Assembly: GCA_037013495.1 (NCBI GenBank)
Contig: CM072809.1
Span: forward strand, 7,573,001 to 7,637,000
DNA length: 64,000 nt
Reading direction: 5' to 3'
Source of the DNA: Hippophae tibetana
Taxonomy: Eukaryota; Streptophyta; Magnoliopsida; Rosales; Elaeagnaceae
Notes under the pieces: generated by a model
Databases searched by the model: none
Seen by the model: the letters and a program-made list of their open reading frames with translations, nothing else
What the model was told of the DNA's origin: nothing
In this document: in pieces, positions 35,811 to 49,879 of the stretch
Position numbering within the stretch: the stretch's first letter is position 1
Layout of the letters: each line of letters starts with the position of its first letter
Program-made: the position numbers and the translations under genes

Positions 35811-38685
35811 TTAAGCAGCTGATGGAGCCGTGATACACTGAGCTGCTCCAGCTTTTGACAAGGCTTCAATGAATGGGTGGATATTCACTGCCTCATTTCC
35901 TCCCTCTGCTCCTGATCTCAATAGCTTCTTGTAATCCAACGACTCGTCGTTGTAAATATCCCACCATTTATTCACCAACATTTTAATGTCCTCCCTCTGC
36001 ATGTTCTCTTCTTTTCCCGTATATCTCCATGGCTTTGATCCCTGCAATTATTAACATTCACAATTCAACACGGTAAGAATAAACCCAATTTAATTCCAAT
36101 TCAAAACCAATTATAATCCAATATCAGAAGCATATACTTACATGTGCACAATAGTGAACAGCCTTAGTCTTCTCAAGATCGACCTTATCTGGATGTCGCC
36201 ATAACAAAGCAAGCACAAGATTATAAATGTTAGGAATGGGCTTGTAAATCTTGTTGAAGTACATGTTTAGGAAGTCCTGCTCCGCAAATGGGGTAGGAGA
36301 TGTAACTTTGAGGGTGTTCAAGAGATCTTCGTAAGTGGAGAGGCTTGGCTCAAACACAAACATGCCAGCGTTAAAATAAAGAGAAGGCGATGGACCCATC
36401 TCGTTAGGCCACTGAACCTTTTCTGGGCTTAGCTGGCAATACCCAACCTTGTACTGCGGTGTGTGACTCCATGTAAATTCACAGAAGCAATCTAACGCAG
36501 CATAAAAGTGACCATCAGGCAAATCAAAGAGATGATCAATATTGTCGAACACTTGGATGTCGCTGTCCAAGTATATCATCTTACCATACTCAACAAACTG
36601 CATCACACACAGACCATATTAATACCCAAAAATAAAAATTTAATTACGTAACTTTTTATAATGAAATTCATTTTTAATCACGTAAAAATATACTTACATA
36701 TATTTAAAATTACAACAGTTAAAATTAATTTTCAGATAAATACATCCTCCTTAAATTCAAGTAAAAATAAATAATTTAACATCATTTAAATAATTATAAT
36801 AAATTTTATAAAATTTTCAATAAAATTATTATAAAATAATATGAAAAAATTACAAATTTTAATATTCTCAAATATTATCCTACAAATATTATATATCAAA
36901 TCAAAATCAATGAATAAAATTTAAAAAATTGGATAAGATCATCCAATAAAATTGAAAACAAAATCAATGAATATTTATATAATTATATATAATGTAATAC
37001 AAAAATATAAAATGTATTATTTAAAAAGAAGTTAAAAAACTAAACTAATAAAATTACACATTTAAAACTTACAATTACAAAAATAACATCTCTTATATAT
37101 AATTCATATATTTTTACTATTAAAAATTAACGTAACACATAATTTTACATTAAATATTATCAAATTAAATACACATAGTATTAAACTATAATCATTTAAA
37201 CTTATTAATATTAAATATTATTCAATTAAATATATTTAATATCATCACCAAAATGCAACATATATATATATATATATACAAAAAATAGATTTTTAAAATT
37301 ATAACTATAAAAATATTACTTTTATACGTGATAAATTATTTTACATTAAATATCATCTAATTAAACATCATTTAATCTACAATCATTTAAAATTATTTAA
37401 TATTAAATATCATCCAATTAAATATTATTTAATCTAATAATCATTCCATTAAATTTGTTTAAATGTTATTAACATATTATTTTATTATAAAAATAATTGT
37501 TATTTTTTAAAAGATATAAAAAATATATTTTTATAAAAATTAAAAATAAAACTATATAAATAATTAAATCATATAAAAATTAAAAAATTAATCACAAAAA
37601 TATTTTCAAATTTTGTATTTAAAATTCAATTAACGATGATATCATACTTATAACACGAAGTATTTAATCTATTTCTTTTATCAAGAAAAACCACCACCAA
37701 ATCAATAAGAATAAAAATATAAACCTATCTCAATAATATTACTATTTTATACATTTTAACGTAAAAATATAATATTTATATTTTTTTGATAAAATTATGA
37801 TGATTTTTTCAAAAATAACAATAGATATAATTAAATATCAATTTTTAACTAATATATCTTAAATATTATGAAAATTATCACTAAAATATTATTAAAACGG
37901 TAATAAAAATAAATAAATATCAATAAATATTTTTTAAATTTAATAATTAATAAAATTAAATAATGTATTTAATTATCTCAAATCTTTTAACTACTTTATA
38001 ATATTTTACAAAAAAAATATTTCATTACATAATATTTTAATCAATATACTTTATTATATAATGTTTTAATAAATTAAATAACTTATTAATTAATATAAAT
38101 ATTTAAATAAATATATATATTAATTAAAAATTATTTTAAAATATAAAAACTTATTGTTTATCAATAAAAAATTATAAAAAAATTATATATTTTTAATAAA
38201 TTTTTTTTTTTTTTTAAAACATAAATTTTTTTTTGGGATATTTTTATAAAAATTATATCTGAATATCGACCGAATAATGAAAAAAAAACTCATTTCACGT
38301 CAAACAAGATTATAAACTCCTCCCGATTGAAATTGGTAAAATAATAAAAACGTACCTCCCAAATACGGAGCTTAGAATAGTTGATAACATAATAGGCCAT
38401 GGCGAATTGTGTCTGATTCTCTGGTGGGTAAACGGGTTCGATCTCTTTAACAATACAACCCTGCGAGTCTAAGATTTTACGATGTTCCTCGGGTACGTCA
38501 GGCAAAACGGCTACAACTAAAGGGTAAGAACTTTTGACCTTCCTCAATCCCTTGGCTAAACCAACTACGCCTTTGACGTAATCACCATTACCAGCCAAGA
38601 AAGTTACATAAGCTCGGCTTGGTAAAGTGGCGTTTTTGGTGAAGCCGGTTTGTCTGACACCCATTGGGAGGAGTTCAGGAGCCAT
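35811..38685 (-). CDS. GOLS: Galactinol synthase (3 exons, 338 aa)
   Basis: A GT8-family galactosyltransferase that makes galactinol from UDP-galactose and myo-inositol. This is the committed step to raffinose-family oligosaccharides, which act as osmoprotectants and transport sugars; the enzyme is cytosolic. Exons on the minus strand: 38356-38685, 36142-36597, 35811-36041, all joined in phase 0 with GT-AG introns. The N-terminal part has RAYVTFLAGNGDYVKGVVGL and YPPENQTQFAMAYYVINYSK. Exon 2 opens with FVEYGKMIYLDSD, whose DSD (121-123) is the metal-binding DxD. FNAGMFVFEP and FAEQDFLN follow. HGSKPW (262-267) is the conserved GT8 HxxGxxKPW-type motif. The protein ends APSAA, the hydrophobic pentapeptide typical of galactinol synthases. 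ATG 38,685 (MAPELLP) is chosen; the frame runs a little further upstream without another ATG. Length is normal for the family. The paralogue number is not assigned. Confidence 0.96.
36598..38355 (-). other. long AT-rich intron 1 of GolS
   Basis: This 1,758-bp intron runs from GTACGT after LRIWE to TGATGCAG before FVEYGK. It is extremely AT-rich, with a TA run near 37,258-37,276 and poly(T) near 38,200. No open frame or transposon domain is seen in it. The other GolS intron is only 100 bp. Confidence 0.9.
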
Positions 38686-39045
38686 TGGTACTGTTGTTTT
38701 TGAGTTTGACAATGGAGTTCACTTCTTAAAATCACTTCAGAGTGCTGGAAAAGAGTATTAAGAGCTAAAAGAAATGATTAGGTCGTACTGGATAATACTT
38801 CTGGGCTTTGAATTTATGCTGGCTTTGGCAGCAGGAAGAAGGAGGTTTCTTATATAGGGGCGAAAGGAAGCAAAAGATGTTGCACGATCCATCGTGTAAC
38901 TTCGGATGATGAATGGCTAATGTGGCTTACACGTGTGGATGTGAGACAATTAAACAACGGTAAATATACCAATCGATGAAGGTTCTCGAAAAGGAGGGAT
39001 ACGTAAAATATTAGAAATGGAAGACGCTAGAACGTCTTCATTTCT
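38686..39045 (-). promoter_or_regulatory. GolS promoter: TATA box, G-box/ABRE, heat-shock elements
   Basis: On the minus strand a TATATAAG box lies at 38,849-38,856, about 165 bp before the ATG. Upstream, CACGTG within ACACGTGT (38,930-38,935) is a G-box/ABRE core. GAAGGTTCTCGAA (38,978-38,990) is a perfect three-unit heat-shock element (GAAnnTTCnnGAA). A second cluster of GAA/TTC units lies at 39,013-39,039, where GAAGACG and CGTCTTC form an inverted repeat. These fit the known heat- and ABA/drought-induction of galactinol synthases through HSFs and bZIP factors. Function is inferred from motif match and position. Confidence 0.7.
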
Positions 39046-42000
39046 TAGGTAAATGTTTCCCATCATGTTTTTCCCGAAAATATATGTATGTCTCTAATTA
39101 AGTACTATCATTGGTTTCTATTTAAAAAAGTTAGCATTGTCAGTTGGATTTGATGTGTTTTTCCAGCATAATGAAATCATGGGAGTGAGAGTAGTGAAAA
39201 TTATATAAAAGGAAAAATGAATTTTTTATATTTTTTAATTGATTTAAAGTATAAAGAAAAACTAATAATTCATATATATGAATCTTAAAAAATAAAACAT
39301 AAATTTATCATCATACATGGTAAAAATAATTTAGTAAAATAAAGTCAATGCATTATGATTATAAAATTGTAGGTTGTGTAACCTCATATATTATTTTAAG
39401 TGAGTTTACAATGTACGATATTAATATAATTATTATGATAATATTTATGTTCATATATAGTTTATTGGCAACCATAATTTGAGGATGCCATTCTCATATG
39501 TGGTATGATGTATGATTTATTAATTTTAATCTTTATTTGATTTTTTTTCTTTTCTTTTCATATCTTAATAAATACAATTTATTTTTTTCAATTGAGTTAC
39601 ATCAAATATTGTATTTTTAATTTTTTTTTATAATTTAATGTTTAATTTATTTAGGGTTTAGCGTTGAGATGAGAAACGTAAGAATGTTAATATATATTAT
39701 AAATATATTAAGATAATTTTTTACTAACTATTGTGTGTCTAATTATATTTTTCAAAATGTAAAGATTGAATTTCATATCAAACTTAATTGTTTTGGCCAC
39801 GAGCCCACAACCAACGGGAAATACTCTAATAAGTTGCATAAAAGTGAAATGCTTGAGATTGTATTTGTAGTACGTTAATGGAGATTACTTTTCATCAATA
39901 TGTTTATTTAAAAAAATCATTTAAGTCTCTTATATTAAATTTTAATATATTTAATCATTTTAGATTTGAAAAGATGTTTTTCTAGCTATTCTCTTAGTTT
40001 TGATAAGATAAAGATGAGAAATAAATAAAAAATAATATTATTTTATATTAAGTTATTAAAATTTTATCCTTTAACAATGATAAAATAATAGTTAATATAA
40101 ATAAAATTTCAAAAAAAAGTTTGTTTTAATATTTGGATATTATCATTATTTTTATTTTTATAAAAAATTAAAATATTTATTTAAATAATTTTCTTTTACA
40201 TTTTATTATTGTTTATTTTTTCTTAAATGATTTTAAACTAAGATTTATTTTTATCTTCATTTTTATCATATTTTAATAACTTAGAAAAAAAACATTATAA
40301 TAAAAATTTATTAAAATATTATAATTTACCTTTAATTAGTATTCTTTTTCAACCTAGATTTAAAAAAATCTTTTATAATCTAAAGAATTAAACAATATTA
40401 TCTTCTTATTATAAAAAAAAACTTATGTGTCATCTTCATATTTTTTATTGTTATCATACATGAAAAGTGACAAGATAAAAAGAGTAATCGATTTCATTTT
40501 ATTCGTGACGAAAATATACTACTATTTATAAGGTTATTTCAGGTGGTAAATTACATGGCTTTTTTCTCCCTGCATCACCAGATTTGTTTCTCCAAGGTCC
40601 ACCCTTCTTCCAAACAAAAAACTCCAAGGTCTACTCATTTGAGAAGTTTGGAGATTTCTCATCTAGCAATTTTATCCTGAAATGAATGAATCTCCTGGAA
40701 ACATTCGTTCAAATATTTTCATTTTTTAAGCAATAATTAATCTCCTGGAAACATGAATCTCCAAGGTCTACAACCATTAAATAAGAACCACATCTAATAA
40801 GAATTTTAATCATGGAATAATTAATAAACACATTCATTAAAGACTCAAGACTAATCATAACAAGAGTTAAAAATCAGGTAAAACACGTATGAACATATGT
40901 TTGCAATTTTATTTTAATCAAAACATATTTTTTATATGAAATAAAATTGAAAAATATATGTTAGAATTTATGCTCATACCTTACTAAGAGGTCATGTTCA
41001 TCTTTTTATTAAAATCATCACTACTATATATTTCTATCGTATGTAAAAGTCTAAATTATATCTAAAATAATTTTAGATAAAAATGCTTGTATAATTTAAA
41101 ACAAAGATAAATCTTATCTCTTATATTTTATTTTAAATTTTCAAAAAGGTTAAATAACAACCTTGAACCAAAAAAAAAAAACAAATTCAATAAAATTAAA
41201 CAGTTTACTTTCCTAATAGATAACCATTTTCTATATGCATGTTTTATTTAATTCAAAAATATATGATTGCTTTTTTATTATTATAACACATAGTTTCAAA
41301 CATTTTGTATAAAGAAGCAAAATTAAAAATTAAAAATTATTACTATTCACGTGCAATACCAATATCTTTAACTAGTATACATTAAATATGAAAAATGTGG
41401 ATATTATAGAGTAAAAACCCGCTATATAAAGATTGTATCAATTAATTTAATTTTAATTAAAAACTTAATCTTTTTGAAAAAAATTCAGTTTAGAGACAGA
41501 AATTGATCAATATTTTTAGAATAATTTAAATTTATTAATCAAATTTAAAAATTAAAGAAAACTAATATTTATTTTACTAGACATTCAATATTACAATTAT
41601 TTTTAAATCAAAGACATTGGGTAACTATTTCATATATTTATTTTTCTCAATTACCCTTGGAATGTTATAGGGGGGCAAAAATTCCCATGGATTGATCTCG
41701 ATCCATTTTACGAGTGTTGCGGGTTTGCTGAATTTTAAAGAATTTTTTTCCTCCATGGTTTCCATAATATTCGCCTCAATGACTTTTTATTTGTCTAAAT
41801 TATTAAAAAAAAGTGAATTAATTTTTCAATCAATTTTATTGTTTTGATAAATTTGACCTTTAAATAACATATCTAAATATAGTAAAAAAAATATTGTATC
41901 ACATTACTTAAGAATGATAATAGTGTATGGTTTATAAGTAATATGAATATTGATTACATTTGTTTGGTATTAACCTTTTAATGTCAGACAATATATGGTT

Positions 42001-45000
42001 TTTATAAAAGTTTACATGATATCCAAGTTTTAGTTGATCAATAAATCAAGAAAAATATATCAAATAGAATATAAAATATAAAAAGATAGTAGAATATAAT
42101 ACTAAAATAAATTGAAACAAAATAAAAAAAAATCTATATTTACAACAACTTGCTTTATAGTAACAAGTTATGTAGTATATATAATAATAGGTTAGGAAGA
42201 ACTAGAATTTACTCCATTAACTAATAGATGGCTACCATATCAATTATTATTCTACAAAATTTTGTTGAAAATAAAAATACTTAATAAAATATATGGGCCT
42301 TTTAAGAAAACATAAATACAAGTTACGCAAGAAAAGTAGAAATATAACAATAACATACATTAAAAATAAGTATTAGATAAAATGCTCACACTTTGAGTGA
42401 ATGTTAGAGTAAAAAAAATATTATTTCACATTGCTTAAGGATGATACTGAATAATACGTTTTACGTATATATTTTTTAAAATTATTTTCCTTATTCTCGA
42501 GAATTGTGAATCTTTTCAATCTATCCCATTTCTTAAAATTTAATCTTGCTTTTATATTTTTTCAAATATTTTTTTACTGATTACCATTTCTTATAAAAAA
42601 AACATTATGAGATGTCTTCTCTTTCTACTACTACTAATTTTTTATTTTCTAATGTTTTTGTCATTTTATATATATAATATTACTATTCATTTATGTTAAT
42701 TTTATCTTCCGTTAAGTTTGGAATATTTGTGATATTGTGATTTGTAATATTTTTAAAATATTAAGAATATTTGTAATATTAATTCAATGCTCGGAGATTT
42801 TTATTGTTATTATCCATAAAAAAATGTACTAAATAATGACAAAGTTAATTTTTTATCTAATTTTTCGTTAAATATAACAAAATAGTACATGTGACACATG
42901 TATATTTAGATTTTTCGATAGATATATACTTAATGAAGTAATTTTTAAATAAAAATTACTAGATTTTATTAAAAAATATTTTGATCAAACTTAAATTAAA
43001 TTTTCATTATCTAATGTGTAATTTTGGATATTAAATAATGAAAATTTTGTTTAATATTGATAGAAAATTTTATCTTAAAAATTGAGTACTTTTTAATTAA
43101 ATATTAATTTTTTACATATAAAAAAATATAAACATACATATACTATTTTGTTTTATTTAACAAAAAATACGATAAAAAGTTAAAATTATCATTCTATGAC
43201 ACTTTTTTTTATAAATAAATGAATTAAATGACACATTTTTTACAAATAAAAAATTTAAAAATATTTTATAAAACAAATAAATAAAATAAAATTTTGATCA
43301 AAATAAAATGATTATTTAAATATTTGGTAATAAATTTTATTGTAAACAAAACAGAGAGTAATAGGAAAGGATAAAGGCTTAAAGTCTCACATGGCTACAG
43401 TTTTTTTTTTCTTTTTTGAAAAATTGGTCATAGAAATCTCAAATATGGTAAAATTGTGTATTTAGTTCATCAGATTTTAAATATATTTTTTAATTAAAAA
43501 AATATCTATTAATAATAAATAATATTATTTTAAAGATTTTAATATCAAAATAATACTTTTGCTTTTAAGTAATCAGAACACAATAAATAACAATAGTAAT
43601 TAACAATAAAAAAAGTAAAATTTATTATAAAATTATTTAGTAAAAAATCAACAATAATAAATATTTTAACATAAAATTATTTAAATATATATTTTATTTA
43701 AAAAAATAAAGAAAATATTGACTGCTATTTTATAATTATTAAATAATTGAATTTAATTACGTTTAAATTATTTAATAAAAAATAATAATATTTAAAAAAA
43801 ATTAATAAAGAAGTAAATATTTTACTTCAGGACAGGTTTATGTATTAATTTTTTATATTTCTATTATAAGATTCTGAATGTTCATGTCTAATACATGGTA
43901 AATTAATACATTCATGTTTATTTTGAATTTATTTATACGTGTTCATGTTTTAATTGAACCGATTATAGAACATTCATAAGGATTTGATTCAATTTTACAG
44001 TAAAGATAGTGTTCAAATTAGGTTTAAGATTTTGATTTTGATAACATGTTATGTATTTATGTATTTAATAATAATATCTATTTATATATGATGATAAATG
44101 AGAATCTCATTTGATTGTATTTTATTAAATTATATTATATTTATATATTATTAATTGTTTAAAATCGTTAATCAAACTAGACTAAAATGGATCAAATCAT
44201 TCGATTATAATATTTTAGATAACCAAATGGTCAAATTCGATACGATTTCAATTATACTAATAATTTGATTTAGTTAAAAAAAAATTAGATAAAAACGGAC
44301 TGGACCCAACTATGTACATCCCTAATATGTTTAACCCTTTTTAAATGTCCAATATCACAACTCACACTCGAGCTGGTAATAAAAATACTACGCGCCAAAG
44401 AGATTGAGTTTGAGCTCATGTGAAATATAATTTATAAATTGTTAATTTTTTTTAATATGGTGATTTAAAAGGTGACTTGGACGTCATCTCACCCATTCTT
44501 CATATTTAGAATAATTACGATAAAAAAAAGTCCAATCAAAACTAAATGAGACTTTATGTACAATGCAAAGAACAATTAATTTTTTTTTTCAGAATTCAAA
44601 TAATATGATGGTAGAATTAAGTTAGCTCTTCTTGGATTAATTAAATTATTAATACTATTTATTTTTCTTGCTGGAAAAATTAAATTAAAATATTAATTCA
44701 TTTATATATATATATATTATTATAATAAGTTAAAATCATTTATTTTTTATTTATTGAAAATATAATAATTTTCTGTATTTTTTGTAATTTCTTTAAAAAA
44801 ATTATGAATTTTTAATATTTTTATATGGATAAGTGGACGTACCTAGCAGTGCCGCCTAAAACAGCACTGTTTTGAGCTCAACCAGCGCGTAGACGCTAGC
44901 CCGTTCGACACGTCATTCTTTCCTCTTCCACACGACGCGTTGTTTTGCTGGCGCTCAGCTTCTTCCATCGTTTGGTTGTAATTTTCAGCCCTTCGCATCC

Positions 45001-48000
45001 TTCGTAGTCACTATTCAACTCATAATTCCTCTTTTCGACACTTGACACTGGCTTTATATTATTATAGCAAGATTTGGGCATTCCAGCATGATTTGCACGT
45101 AACATTAATTCTAATCACACTTTAAAAAACGCCTGTTTAAAATATAATTAACATCAAAATTATACGAAAATCGAGAGTAAAAATTAGAAAAAAATTCAAA
45201 TTTAATACAATTTTTTAATAACTTTCAAAAGAAATTCAAAAATAAATTGAAGATTAATATTTTGGTTATTTTACTTCTAATAAATCATCTAATTCATATT
45301 TTTTTTCACAATCTTCTCTTTATTTATAATAAAATATTCAGATTTGATAAATTTTATGTTTAGTTAAATATTTAATGTGTTTGTAGGTAATATAAAGTCT
45401 TAATTAATTTAAAATTATGATAAATTTTAGTTTTAATTCTTGATTTTTAATGTATTCAAATATATATTTAAATGTTAAAATTATGTATATATGAATTAGA
45501 ATAATTAACTAATTTGTTATTTATATCTATTTATTTTTATTTTTATTAGATATTTATATTTTAATCGTATTTTAATTATTTGATAAAAAATAATAATATT
45601 TTAATATAAAAAATTAAAATAATATAATTTATTTTTAATTAATCATTTTTTCATATTTAATTACTAAGTGATACTATTTTTATTGTAAGAAAATAAACAT
45701 TATAAATAACATAATTTAAAGAAATTATAATTAAATATAACAATATTAATATTTTTTATAATATAATTTATATTTAATGGATAATTTTTATGATTAAAGA
45801 TTAAATAACTCAATTTCAATTTAAAGATACAAATCACATAATTTAATAATCTAAATTCTAACTCAAAAGACAAAAGGTTCACACAACAGGGGGCGAGAGC
45901 AAAGCATCCCTTTTGACTTGAAAAGTAGTCATGACTCATGTGGTTCGTCCATCTGTCTTGTTATCTGATTCTCTTGAGAAAGCATTTGGAAAAGAACAAC
46001 ATGACCCAACCCCACCGGGTAATTAGAATTCCATAATCATGATTAGGTTCATCCACTTCGTGTTGATTCTTTTGAAATCTATGGAAAAAAGGAAGTTTTT
46101 TCTTTAAACAGTTTCTCTTATTCCCTTAAAGTCGAATACGCTGAAAACCGGACCCATTCTGCCATCATTTTAGATAATAGTATAACGAGTTATTATTTAT
46201 TATTTTTTAATTATATTCTATTGTTCTCTTTATCCACGTCTTGTTACTTATTTTTTCAAAAAACAAATTTATAATAATTTTAAATTTTATTAACAAATAA
46301 TTCAGCATAAAATACCATAACTGTTGATTAACATTTTCTTGTCCAAAATCTTAATATTTTGAATTTTTTTTATAAAAACGAAGATGCACACAATTTAGGT
46401 TTGTTATTTTAATGATATCACGATTATATATTTAGTATTATTTTTTACCTATATTCTTGAGGTAATAAGCTCTTAGTGTTCATTTAAATTTTTTTATTAA
46501 ATTGATATAACTTTTTATTTAATTTATGATTTTTTAAATGTATAATAATATAGGTGTGATATATTGATATTTTTAAATAATCAATTAATTGATTATTTGA
46601 AAATAACTTTTAAATATCTTTTAACTAATTGATTATTCAAAAATATTTTATGAATTTAATATAGGTATTATTATGTATATAAAAATATCTAATTAAATGA
46701 TAAATTATATCAAATTTATATTTTTTAAAATAAAAATACTACTAAAATAACACCTTATAAATACAGATAAAAAAATATCAAAAAATAAAATCTTAACTAA
46801 AGTAACAAACACAAAAAAACTTACCTAACACATTTATTACATGAACAATTAATAAATAATTTTAAGATATAAGAGTTAATTAAATGGCATAATAAATTGT
46901 TTATTCATGAAAAAATAACAAAAAATAATATTTTTTATAATTTATAACTATAAAAATAATATTAATCTCATATTTTTAATATTAAAAATATATGATATAT
47001 TATTTTATATTATACGTGACATTATACGATATTTAAATTAAATTACGATAATTTCAATTCGTTTAATATTAAATATCACTTAATTAAATTTCATTTAATA
47101 TTATTAAATTTTATTTTTATTGTTATAAGTTAAACATGTTATACTTTATTTATTAATTTATTTTTAATTCAAGCTTATGAATTTAATGATATTTGTTGAG
47201 TAGTTATAATTTAAGTTTACTTAAAAATGAGTTTGACGTCTCACTTAATTTTTGAACTTCAAAACAAATTCTAAACTTGTTTTCAATTTACATGACTTTC
47301 AAAATTAAATGCAAAATCTTATTATTTTCCTTCAATCGATTCTTAAATGTTGTAGCCAGTTTCAAATCCTAATATAAGGTACCATTTTTAACAAGATTAC
47401 GACTTCACCTTTTTATTTATTTTTTATTGAAGTCTTACAATAAAATTGTGAATGTAAAAAGTAAAAATAAGTTTTATATATATAAAACTTATAATACAAT
47501 TTTAATTACCAAACTATTTTTTTATTATATTTTCATAATTTATGATAATGAAAAAAACCTTCTTACCAATTACCAAATGATTTTATGTTTTTTAAACAAA
47601 TAAATTTAAAAACATACAAAATAAAATACAATATAATAAAATTTGTTGCAAAATAAGACATTAAGATAGATGTGTAAAATGAGTTAGGCTCACTCATCTC
47701 ATTCTAAGCAAAATATAACTCAACTTAGTTCATTTAATTTTTAAGTGATAAATTGATTGGAGCTTATTTTTATATGAGTTGAGTTAGATTTATTATAAAT
47801 AACTCATTTAATTTTTTGTATTAAACTCATTTAATTTCCTTTAAAGATTTAATTAATTATTAGACAAAAAAATAAATAAATAAAATTATATAAAACAATA
47901 ATTTCATTCAATACATATATCAGTCACAAGGAAGACATTAATATTACTATTACTGCAACAAATGAAATTAAACAACGTTAGTCCCTATATCATCTTCTCA

Positions 48001-48539
48001 TTTCTAATTATATATATATATATTAGGGTGAAGTAGTCACTTACGTCAGTAGATTTGTGTTAGTTGTTATAAAAGATTTGATTTAATTTATTATATTTGA
48101 TTAAAGGTTATAAATTTTATTATTTACTTAATATTTTAATAATTTTATTAAATTTTTTAACTATTTATTTTATATTTTAATAGTTTTTATAATAAAATAT
48201 CATAAAAAATGTCATTTTTATTCTTTCCTTATTTACATTAAAATAAAGTGTTAAAAAATAATTTTATTCTATATAGACTATTAATAAAAAATAATTTTTG
48301 TACTTATTTGGTTTTGACTTTTTTTATTTCGAGTGTCTTTGTAATATATAATTTAGTTTGGGTAATCGATTTACCTAAATCAATTTCTTATATAAATTAA
48401 ATAAATTTATTAACCTAAATTAGAGGAAAATAAATTATAAAAATACTTAACAACGTGATATTAACATTCTTTGTCTAACTTTAGGATTTGATGACATTCT
48501 AGTATGATTAAAAAGAATATTTACATTTATATATTTTGA
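39046..48539. other. AT-rich intergenic DNA without genes
   Basis: No protein of recognisable family in about 9.5 kb. The patch 44,820-45,110 is less AT-rich and has a 69-codon minus-strand frame (44,896-45,105) of unknown nature. The sequence near 44,310-44,330 (complement AGGGATGTACATAG) resembles the end of a hAT-type miniature transposon, but I could not find a partner end. Another less AT-biased patch lies at 45,880-46,160. Phrases such as CTCCTGGAAACAT recur at about 40,690-40,760. Confidence 0.5.
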
Positions 48540-48599
48540 TATTTTTTCCTAATGATTTGAAATTCATTTGTATATCTATAATTTACGAAGTTTTTCTAT

Positions 48600-49110
48600 A
48601 CTTGAGGTTTAATCCAGGGATGATCTTTAAAAATTTTGTATAGTTCTTCATTAAGTGGTTCCAAGTTCGAAAACACATAATTTTTGGTAAGTTTGGAAGT
48701 TTTGTATTTCTTTCGTGCTTTATTTGCAATCTTGTAGCACTTGTTCATCTAATTATCGGGGACTTTAAAATGATTATGTAAAAATACACATTTTAGAAGA
48801 AATATAATACAAAAATGATATTATATGTAATTAATTATAAAATAAAAAGAGATTTACATAAATGATTTTTCATATCTTGTACTTTTCACCATCTTAAACC
48901 TTACTCCAATCATTTATATGGATTGGTATATTTGACTTCACAAGTCTACCAATAGAAGATTTCAATTGTTTGTCATTTTCTCTTAATAGATTACAAGTTG
49001 CATCGAATTAAATAGGTATTCTATCATCAGGATTAATTGGAGCTTAAGATATATTAGCCCAATCTCTTCTTTTTAAATACCCTAATGAATAATTTGCATC
49101 TATAATCTCT
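48600..49110 (-). pseudogene. CACTA Transposase_24-like remnant
   Basis: Minus-strand conceptual translation gives LKRRDWANI, then FDATCNLLRENDKQLKSSIG, RLVKSNIPIHINDWSKV, DGEKYKI, and further on KCYKIANKARKKYK and HPWIK. The INDWSKV-x-DGEKYKIW pattern resembles the W-x-x-(V/I)P-x-x-x-K stretch of plant CACTA second-ORF proteins. Several in-frame stops interrupt it. The assignment rests on pattern and on its place beside DUF4216. Confidence 0.45.
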
Positions 49111-49249
49111 TACACGCTAGGATCCATAAAATATTTACAAACAATGATAAAATATAAATTAATTCACAATTTTAGTCTAATCATATAAACAAGAGTTATT
49201 AGAATAATATAAAATATACATTATGTTTAATTAGATTGTTGATCGTATA

Positions 49250-49870
49250 TATATATTTCTTCACAATAACTTCGAGACCATGATGAATAATCATCGTCAT
49301 TAACTAGATCACCATATACATTAGGCAATTTGTTTCATAAATGAAAAATATTGGATAACTTATTAAGCATGTCATCATCTTCTAAAGCATCACAATGATA
49401 TAACTCATTTTGATAAGTCATTAATACAACAGATCATATTGTGTCAATTTGATCGCTCACGTAAAATACTTGTTTTGCATAAAATACTAACATGAAAGGA
49501 TCATGAGTGTGACTTATATTGGATAAGTTTACAAGGGTAAATCCAAAATCATCTATTTTATATCTAACATTGATAGCATCTTTGACCCAATAACACAAGA
49601 TTATTGTTTCATGGAAGACCTTATAATCGAGTTCCTAAATTTCTTGAATTATACCATAATATTATTTATCAGAAAGTATAAAATTATCATCTTTTGAACT
49701 AGAAAATTGCCTAGTTTTTGCAACCATCTTCACACCACTATTCTCGTATACTCGAACTCTATCTCATGCTTGTGTCGTAAACCTCGAACCATTAATTGTG
49801 AAACTAGAATATGATTTGACATCAAATTTTAGACTATATGCAAGTTATTCTAAAGTTTTCTGTTATTTTA
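49250..49870 (-). pseudogene. CACTA transposase-associated DUF4216 remnant
   Basis: A single minus-strand frame with about five stops reads SFTINGSRFTT, DRVRVYENSGVKMVAKTRQF, then ELDYKVFHETIILCYWVKDA, RYKIDDFGFTLVNLSNI, DPFMLVFYAKQVFYVSD and SVVLMT. This is the DUF4216 pattern (INGFRFHT...NSGV...Y.G.I.EI.EL.Y.....LF.C.W.......DPFILA.QA.QVFYV.DP), usually found at the C-terminus of plant CACTA TNP2 transposases. It is a pseudogene. Confidence 0.8.
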
Positions 49871-49879
49871 TGATTGGAT

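Noticed and set aside
38686..38712. Upstream extension of galactinol synthase (residues before MAPELLP)
   Set aside because: The extension would begin at a TTG codon; the first real in-frame ATG is at 38,685 and matches the family's usual start.
44150..44330. hAT-type miniature transposon end
   Set aside because: One end resembles AGGGATGTACATAG but no matching inverted end or target duplication was found.
44896..45105. 69-aa minus-strand frame in a less AT-rich patch
   Set aside because: No recognisable domain, start context or splice partner; may be a transposon fragment but cannot be supported.
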